From Marisa cornuarietis (Eukaryota > Mollusca > Gastropoda > Architaenioglossa > Ampullariidae), in assembly GCA_004794655.1 (NCBI GenBank), contig SMMW01000125.1:62001-126000 (forward strand): DNA of 64,000 nt, written 5' to 3'. The notes under the pieces are model-generated. The model saw only the letters and a program-made list of their open reading frames with translations, was not told the origin of the DNA and ran no database searches. Below, in pieces: positions 58,063 to 64,000 of the stretch. A program made the translations under genes and the position numbers. Every line of letters begins with the position of its first letter. The stretch's first letter is position 1.

Positions 58063-59695
58063 TACAAAATGACAGCTTTATTAATCCGCGAGGACAATAA
58101 TAGGTACAACAACTACCGCCCAGTCTCCAACTTGTCTTTTCTCTCTAAGATCATAGAGAAAATAGTTTTGACACAGCTCTGGGCCTATTTACAAGACCAC
58201 CATCTTCTTCCACAAGCTCAGTCAGCATATAGACCTTTCCACAGCACTGAGACCACTCTTATTAAAGTAACAACAGACATATTATCTGCTCTTGACAGTG
58301 GTGATGTTTCTCCATTAACCCTACTGGACCTGTCTGCTGCATTTGACACTATAGACCACTCTCTGCTTCTTCACAGACTCCACACCCTCTACGGGATTTC
58401 TGGACCTGCCCTCTCATGGTTCAACTCCTATCTCACTGATAGGACCCAGACTGTGGTAGTCGATGGTCAGACATCTCGCCCTGCTTCACTTTTCTGTGGC
58501 GTTCCCCAAGGCTCAGTACTTGGCCCAGTCCTGTTCATCCTGTATACTAAACCACTTTCATCTTGCATCCGGTCTCACCAGGTGTCTCATCAGTCCTATG
58601 CAGATGACACGCAGCTTTACTGTTCTATTCCACTGGCTGAGTCTCACTCTGCTATTAGCTCTCTAGAAGCTTGTATTAGTGATGTCAAGGGCTGGATGGT
58701 GAAAAACAAGCTTAAACTAAATGATGATAAAACGGAAGCCCTCTTGTGCCATAGAAGAAGACATCAACCTTCACTAGTCAGTCTGCCCAATCACATCAAG
58801 GTGGGCGACAGCAACATCACCTTCACGTCATCCGTTAGGAATCTGGGATTTATTGTCACCGCAGACATGACCCTTGATAAACATGTTACAGCTGTCTGTC
58901 AGTCTGCCTACTATGAGCTCCGTAAGATCAGTGCCATCCGTCACTTTCTCTCTACACGTGCCACCAACACTCTTGTCTGTGCGTTTGTTCTTTCACGACT
59001 TGACTACTGCAACTCCTTGCTGGCAGGCTGCCCCTCATCCCTCATTCAGAAACTCCAGAGAGTACAGAACTCCGCTGCACGTCTGGTACTTAGAGCAAGG
59101 AAACGGGACCATGTCACACCTCTCCTTCGTTTTCTACACTGGCTACCCGTCCGTTCTCGCATCCAGTACAAACTGTCTGTGCTGTGTTTTAATTTCTTTG
59201 CTGGCTCCTGTCCTGACTATTTCTCTGAACTTCTCATCCCTTACTCTCCGGCCAGACAACTCCGCTCTTCCTCTGACAACCGTACTCTGACTGTTCCTGT
59301 CACCAGAACAACAACATATGGTCACATGACTTTTGGCTACTGTGCTGCAAAACAATGGAACTCTCTTCCTCTCCATATCCGCCACCTTCCTACAATTGAA
59401 TCCTTCAAATCTGCACTGAAAACGCACCTCTTCCTTGAGCACTACTCCTAGTCCACAATGCTAGTCCTTACCCCCCCCCTTCCCTCTTGCTACTTTACCC
59501 ATCACTATTTTTCTCTGTTCCTGTTACTTGATGCCTTTTGTTATCTGTTTTTGTCAGTACTGTCGTTTTCTTTCGTCGCCTGTGTTCTGTATCTACTTAG
59601 TCCACGTCTCTTCCCCGTTTTAAGCGCTAAGAGCATACTCTCTACGAGTGTGAATATGCGCTATAAAAATCTTCACTATTATTATTATTATAGGT
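58063..59695 (+). mobile_element. L2-like LINE with uninterrupted reverse transcriptase, 5'-truncated
   Basis: A 460-codon frame (58069-59451) holds the full reverse transcriptase from the NNYRPVSNLSFLSKIIEK block through SAYRPFHSTET, LLDLSAAFDTIDHSLL, GVPQGSVLGPVLF, the intact YADD catalytic box, KLNDDKTE, RNLGF and LDYCNSLL to the C-terminal WNSLPLHIR. A short 3' UTR ends in GCGCTATAAAAATCTTC plus (ATT)n. The endonuclease is missing through 5' truncation. Absence of stops indicates young age; close relatives lie at 53.0-54.2 kb and 30.8-31.25 kb. Confidence 0.95.
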
Positions 59696-60466
59696 AAGAA
59701 ATAAAATAGCTCGTGTAAGGTAATATACAGCTGAGTGTATGCGTGTGTTTGTAGAACAATTGTTAACATATATATATATATAGAGAGAGATAGGAACACA
59801 CACACACACACACACAATAAAACCATCACATACATACGCCGTTAGATCACATTAGAGTTCTCGACCATTTGAAATGACTAACAAAAGGGCGTTCAAATAC
59901 GGCGATATTGGTTTATAACATGTTGAAACCCATTGCACAGATAGCACAAAACGTCTGTGTGGCTGGCTGGCTGGCTGGCTACTCTTTGGCACGACTTTCA
60001 TTTGCATTACATTATCTTACAATACACCTGTAGAATCGTTAATCAGTGGTGTAGCGAGCTACAGAATTCTACAGAACTAAGAACTCGAATGTATTTATCG
60101 ATGTTGATCTTTATTTGATATAACGGAGTACCACGGAATTTTACAGGTGAACCCCAGTGCTCAGCGAAATTCGCTGGAAATAGAGCATGAAGTATCATAA
60201 AAACATATTTCTGTGGTGTTTTATGACAAAGAGGCACAAGGAATATGTCTGTGCCTGTCGTACCCTAGTGTCACCTACTTAGCAAGACAGTGTTTCGGGG
60301 TCAGGGATTTGACCCTCTTCTTTGTTTGGGATCTGTCTCCATGTGGTTGTTATGTCAGTTTAGTTGAGTCTCAACCATTCTCATTGCTATGAATACCGCA
60401 ATCGCGTAACATCTGTCTTGTTGTAGAGAATAGTTTCTACTGCTTTTCGTGCAGCAGGTGAAAAAG
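59696..60466. other. Non-coding DNA with small microsatellites
   Basis: (TA)n-(GA)n and (AC)n at about 59766-59815; (GGCT)n at about 59960-59980. Confidence 0.5.
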
Positions 60467-61436
60467 CTCATTAAAAACGAGGCTGCTAGAAGCCTGTAGC
60501 GTCTCTCTCTCTCGCAGGATTGTCCCAAATTTTCAAAAAGATCATAAAAAATAACTAAAAGAGGTAGAAGAACAATTTAAATTGATAATGAAATATCAAA
60601 ATGTGTAGAAAAGAAACATCTTTGCCTTGTGTTTGCATGAAAACACCCTTTATATTATTCCCAACAAAAAATGCCATGGTAATGAGTAAAAAGAAAAATT
60701 TTAGAGAAGTTTTACGAGCGAAAACAAATAAAGAAATAAAAAAAAGGGAGGAAACTACTAAAACTGTTGGGAAATCGTCTACCATGATTCTCTCCCTTTA
60801 CAAGACAAATGAACTGACAGGAAGTCAAGATTATGTAGTAAACAAAGGAAAGTTCGAGAATCGAAGCACGTGGTGTCTTACTTTGACATGGATTTTTACT
60901 TCAACAACCCCAAAAGAGAAGAAAATAGTAAGTAATATTAAAATTCTAATGTATATTCTAATAAAAAACATGTTTGTTTGGTACTTTATGTCAGTATATA
61001 TTGTGTAAAAAAATTTTTTTGTTAATATCTGACCGCGATTTTCAAAAGTTCTAAAGCGCGTACAGTCGTAATCTTTCATTTGATTTTAATACTCGAAGAC
61101 AAAACCTATGTATCTTAAAATTTACACCAAGTGAATGTTTTAAATATGCTCTTTAAAACGTTGTATTACTGATGGTTGTCTTTACTGTAGGTTAATAAAT
61201 ATAAATTTTCAAAGCTGCCGGTCGAACTTTCTACACCGAGTATTTGCTTAGGCATTTTCCAAACAGAAAGACAGGTACCGTGGGAAAACGCAAAAAATGT
61301 CTATCAAACGTGCAAACATTATCATGAAAAGATCACTCGATAGAAAAATGAATGAACTATCGTGTGCATTAATATTTTTACGAATCAAAGCATTTTATGC
61401 ATGTATAAAATTAACAAAAATGTGCCTTAAGCGGAG
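60467..61436 (-). mobile_element. Second copy of the 1-kb non-autonomous piggyBac-like element, inverted
   Basis: Reverse complement of 11780-12809 over nearly its whole length, for example 60530-60700 against 12560-12740 and 60880-61430 against 11860-12400. Left end ctcatt at 60467; right end gcggag followed by TTAA at 61437-61440. The 135-codon plus-strand frame at 60601-61008 lies inside it and is not conserved in the other copy. Confidence 0.75.
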
Positions 61437-61990
61437 TTAAGGCGGGTGTCAGCGACGTGACCTGCTTGCCTGAAGTCGAGTGGATAATCTTGCAAAAGCT
61501 TACCTCTTTCCTTACCGATGGACCTATATGGGGCGATCACGTGATCTTCGCCTGAACTCGGTTCGCACCCTATGGTGTGATGCAGTTTTTAAATGTTGTT
61601 ACTCTTAAACATCGTTTTTTTTAGAAGAAAAACTTAATAAATAAGCTTATTCATTTCTGAACACAATTGTCTTTCTTAAAAAATGTAGGAAGGTAAGTTT
61701 TAACAGGAAGTCTTTGCATTTTCCCACGTTACCTGTCTTTCTGTTTGGAAAATGGCTAGCAAATTCCCGGTATTGAAATTTTATATTTATTAATCTACAG
61801 TAAAGATAACCATCTGTAATACACCGTTTTCAAGAGCTTTTTTAAAACATTCACTTGGTGTAAATTTTAAGATATCATATAATGTGGTGGTGCAGTTGGT
61901 GTGAGTATTCATGGAGGCACAAGTATTTTCAGGAATTACTTGGGGAAGAAGAACAAGGAGTTTTGGAGTATACCAGGAATTAGTTGGGGG
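61437..61990 (+). repeat. Partial further copy of the same element
   Basis: 61690-61885 matches 11995-12180 in the same orientation (attttcccacgttacc, ttatatttattaatctacag and gtgtaaattttaagat blocks). The ends are not seen. Confidence 0.6.
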
Positions 61991-61994
61991 TTAA

Positions 61995-62663
61995 CTCATA
62001 GGAGTCGCTCCGTAGAGCGTTTTACGGACGCCCGCGTGAACGGCTGAAGTCGCTCCGTAAGACGTTTTACGGAGGGTGTTAAATATTTTTTTCTTCGATT
62101 TCTAGAGGTAAAAAAGGGAGCTAACTGGGGAAATCGCTTAAGGAATCATTTATCTAGAGTTACCTTCCTTGGCATTATTTACTCGATTGTTTCTTCGATG
62201 AAATTTAGAATTTTCGAGACCTAGTCACTGCCTTTCGGAAATGGCGATTCAAAGAACGTTTTTCAGTGCAAAAGGCACTCGAACTCTATTTCAAGATGAT
62301 GTATGACGACTAAACCGACGTGCTTGTTGCACAGGATCATTCCACGTGTGTTTCTGACATATAAACTGGGTTGGGGCCATATTTGTGGTCATAGGACATA
62401 GTCTCGTGTGGTCTAGTCTACTCCAAAACAACTTTTTATGGGATACCGTTTACTTACCCTCCCGGATATCTAACTGTAAAAATAGTCGAGCTTCATGCGA
62501 ATTCAGGTAAAAACATGTGAATTATACTAATATTTATCTATCTAACAAATCAAAATCCATAGCTATATCCTACATGGTTATATTTTTACAATTTTCTGAA
62601 AATGACAAAAATTCATGCGTCCAGAGAGAACGGCCTGTGACGAACGGGCACGACTCCAGTGAG
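61995..62663. mobile_element. piggyBac-like non-autonomous element with TTAA target duplication
   Basis: TTAA at 61991-61994 and 62664-62667. The terminal repeats are CTCATAGGAGTCG on the left and CTCACTGGAGTCG on the right (reverse strand), 11 of 13 identical. Subterminal direct repeats gtcgctccgtaRRRcgttttacgga lie at 62004-62027 and 62049-62073. No transposase. The right interior (aaaaattcatgcgtcc...gaacggcct) resembles the right end of the 11.8-12.8 kb element. Confidence 0.8.
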
Positions 62664-62667
62664 TTAA

Positions 62668-63156
62668 GAAGACTGTAAAGAAGATATCATGGACCAAGGA
62701 GTATATTGTCTCTAACGTACTGTATTGTCTTCAGCGTGCTGATTTCGCCACATCAAAAGGAGAAGGAGAATTAGATAATCGGTGATCTATGAGAAGTGCG
62801 ACCAACCAGTCGATGGAAGCGTGTCAAAGGAGATAGTTTATAGGAGTGTGTATGCCAGTGCGTGTATGAATTATAATCGGACCTGAAACAGTGAGTTTTG
62901 TCATTTTCTAGTTGAAATAACACTATCGTTTCGTGAATCTTTATGTCCCATTCCGAATACATGTCGGAGAACTGATTGATTAGAACATTGAAGAAGGGAC
63001 TGACTAGTAGCAAGAGGAGCTCTTTGCTAGAAAAGAATAATCGGACGTTCGGTTATAGCGATGTTATATTGATTCGTGTTTGAGTATTGCAGTATATTTT
63101 TTATGTTGATCAATAATTTTTTTTTCAATTTCTTTATTTGGTAAGTACAGTTTCAG
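62668..63156. other. Non-coding DNA
   Basis: No feature supported. Confidence 0.4.
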
Positions 63157-63283
63157 CCATTGAGCATGAATCAATATACGCAAAATACAAATGGGAGGCT
63201 GTATTGCTGTATATTGATTCATGCTCGATGGTTAACATGCATTGACTTTTGCTTGATTACTAACGTATATTGATTCATGCTGG
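63157..63283. repeat. Inverted and direct repeat cluster of a 22-bp motif
   Basis: ccattgagcatgaatcaata plus ta (63157-63178) is the reverse complement of 63210-63231 with one mismatch. A third, direct-oriented copy gtatattgattcatgctgg lies at 63265-63283. Confidence 0.75.
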
Positions 63284-64000
63284 TTAGAATCACGTATGTT
63301 ACTGAAAGGGTATATGTAGACATTAATTCGTTGGGATATATGTTTGATTGGAAATTGTTTTAAATTCAGTGAAAATGGAAAAAGTAAATGGAAATTTCGA
63401 AGTGCGCGCAACCACCCCCATAGTTATTAGTAGACCCCCCCTCCATAATTATAGGACATTAGGAACCCATGGACAGATCTTTGTGTTTTTTTGAACGAAA
63501 GAGCATGTAAGGAACGCTGTGTGGTCAGTGTGTGACCTGTCTGCACGTTGCGTGGCTTTAACACCAAATCTGTGTGGTATATTAGAAATTACAGCTGTTT
63601 TAAGTTTGGTGCCCCTAAAACGTTTCATTTTTCAGCCTGAAAAATGATGATATTTAATATTTGAAGCTGCATATCTCCCAAAAGATATTTCGCAAATTTG
63701 TAAAAAAAATTAAGACACAATATAATTGTTACTTTGAAAAAAATACGTGTAATCAGTAAATTATTAATTGAAATGAAGTGCTTGAAATATGGTGTCTTTA
63801 TGCACAATTGCCAAGGACAAAAAAATTTCAAGACGCTTCATATGAGTGGTTCAAACCTGGTCAAAAACTAAGGTAGTAAATCTGTTACGTAAATCACGAA
63901 CTTCAAATAGCAATATCTCAAAAACTATTAAAAGTAAAGACTTAGCGTTTCTTATATTTCCTTGCACATACATATGAACACAAAAAATGTTTATTTAAAA
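63284..64000. other. AT-rich non-coding DNA to window end
   Basis: No gene or repeat recognised. Confidence 0.4.

Noticed and set aside
60601..61008. 135-codon plus-strand frame
   Set aside because: Lies inside a non-autonomous DNA element; the homologous copy at 11.8-12.8 kb does not keep the frame.
1..64000. CRISPR arrays, bacterial operons, rRNA or functional tRNA genes
   Set aside because: None seen; repeats are microsatellites or retroelements, and the only tRNA-like sequence is a SINE head.

Overview
This is a eukaryotic nuclear window with introns, GT-AG splice sites, many microsatellites and abundant LINEs. It is AT-rich and gene-poor. The LINE families and the six-cysteine two-exon Ig domains suggest an invertebrate, most probably a lophotrochozoan and specifically a gastropod mollusc. 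That placement is inference from family resemblance; no taxonomic marker is present.

All three recognisable multi-exon host genes are on the minus strand. From right to left they are: copy B of a nuclease-plus-helicase-like gene (exons between 49,984 and 41,490); an apparently intact transmembrane receptor gene with four Ig-like domains (33,011 to 23,849); and copy A of the nuclease-plus-helicase-like gene (21,174 to 7,300). Copies A and B have matching exon order, splice phases and nearly matching exon lengths, so they are paralogues flanking the Ig gene. The predicted protein has an N-terminal PD-(D/E)XK/NERD-like nuclease domain and a C-terminal SF1-type P-loop ATPase. Both copies carry damage. 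Copy A lost the 5' part of its Walker-A exon and the Walker-B glutamate codon. Copy B has two 1-nt frameshifts and a 35-nt deletion. The Ig gene has a signal peptide, four domains each split over two exons, a transmembrane helix and a tail of a few residues; its ten exons sum to exactly 517 codons.

The rest is mostly mobile DNA. At 0-1.2 kb there is an APE-type LINE fragment. At 9.1-9.7 kb there is a LINE endonuclease fragment on the minus strand. At 9.7-13.7 kb a CR1/L2/Rex1-like LINE is split by a 1,030-bp element with 15-bp inverted termini and a TTGA duplication. At 14.2-17.4 kb there is a full-length but dead LINE with a 14-bp target duplication. L2-like LINE copies with ATT-type tails lie at 19.3-20.0, 30.8-31.25, 53.0-54.2 and 58.1-59.7 kb; the last has an uninterrupted reverse transcriptase. 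Two more piggyBac-like non-autonomous elements lie at 60.5-61.4 and 61.99-62.67 kb. A tRNA-derived SINE, a 59-bp near-perfect inverted repeat (40.64-40.79 kb), LTR-like ends and several degraded LINE pieces complete the window.

Functional picture (inference): a small cluster that may belong to innate defence, namely a surface Ig receptor between two decaying copies of an intracellular nuclease/helicase-like ATPase, in a region repeatedly hit by retrotransposons. No RNA gene, CRISPR array or bacterial-type regulation was seen.
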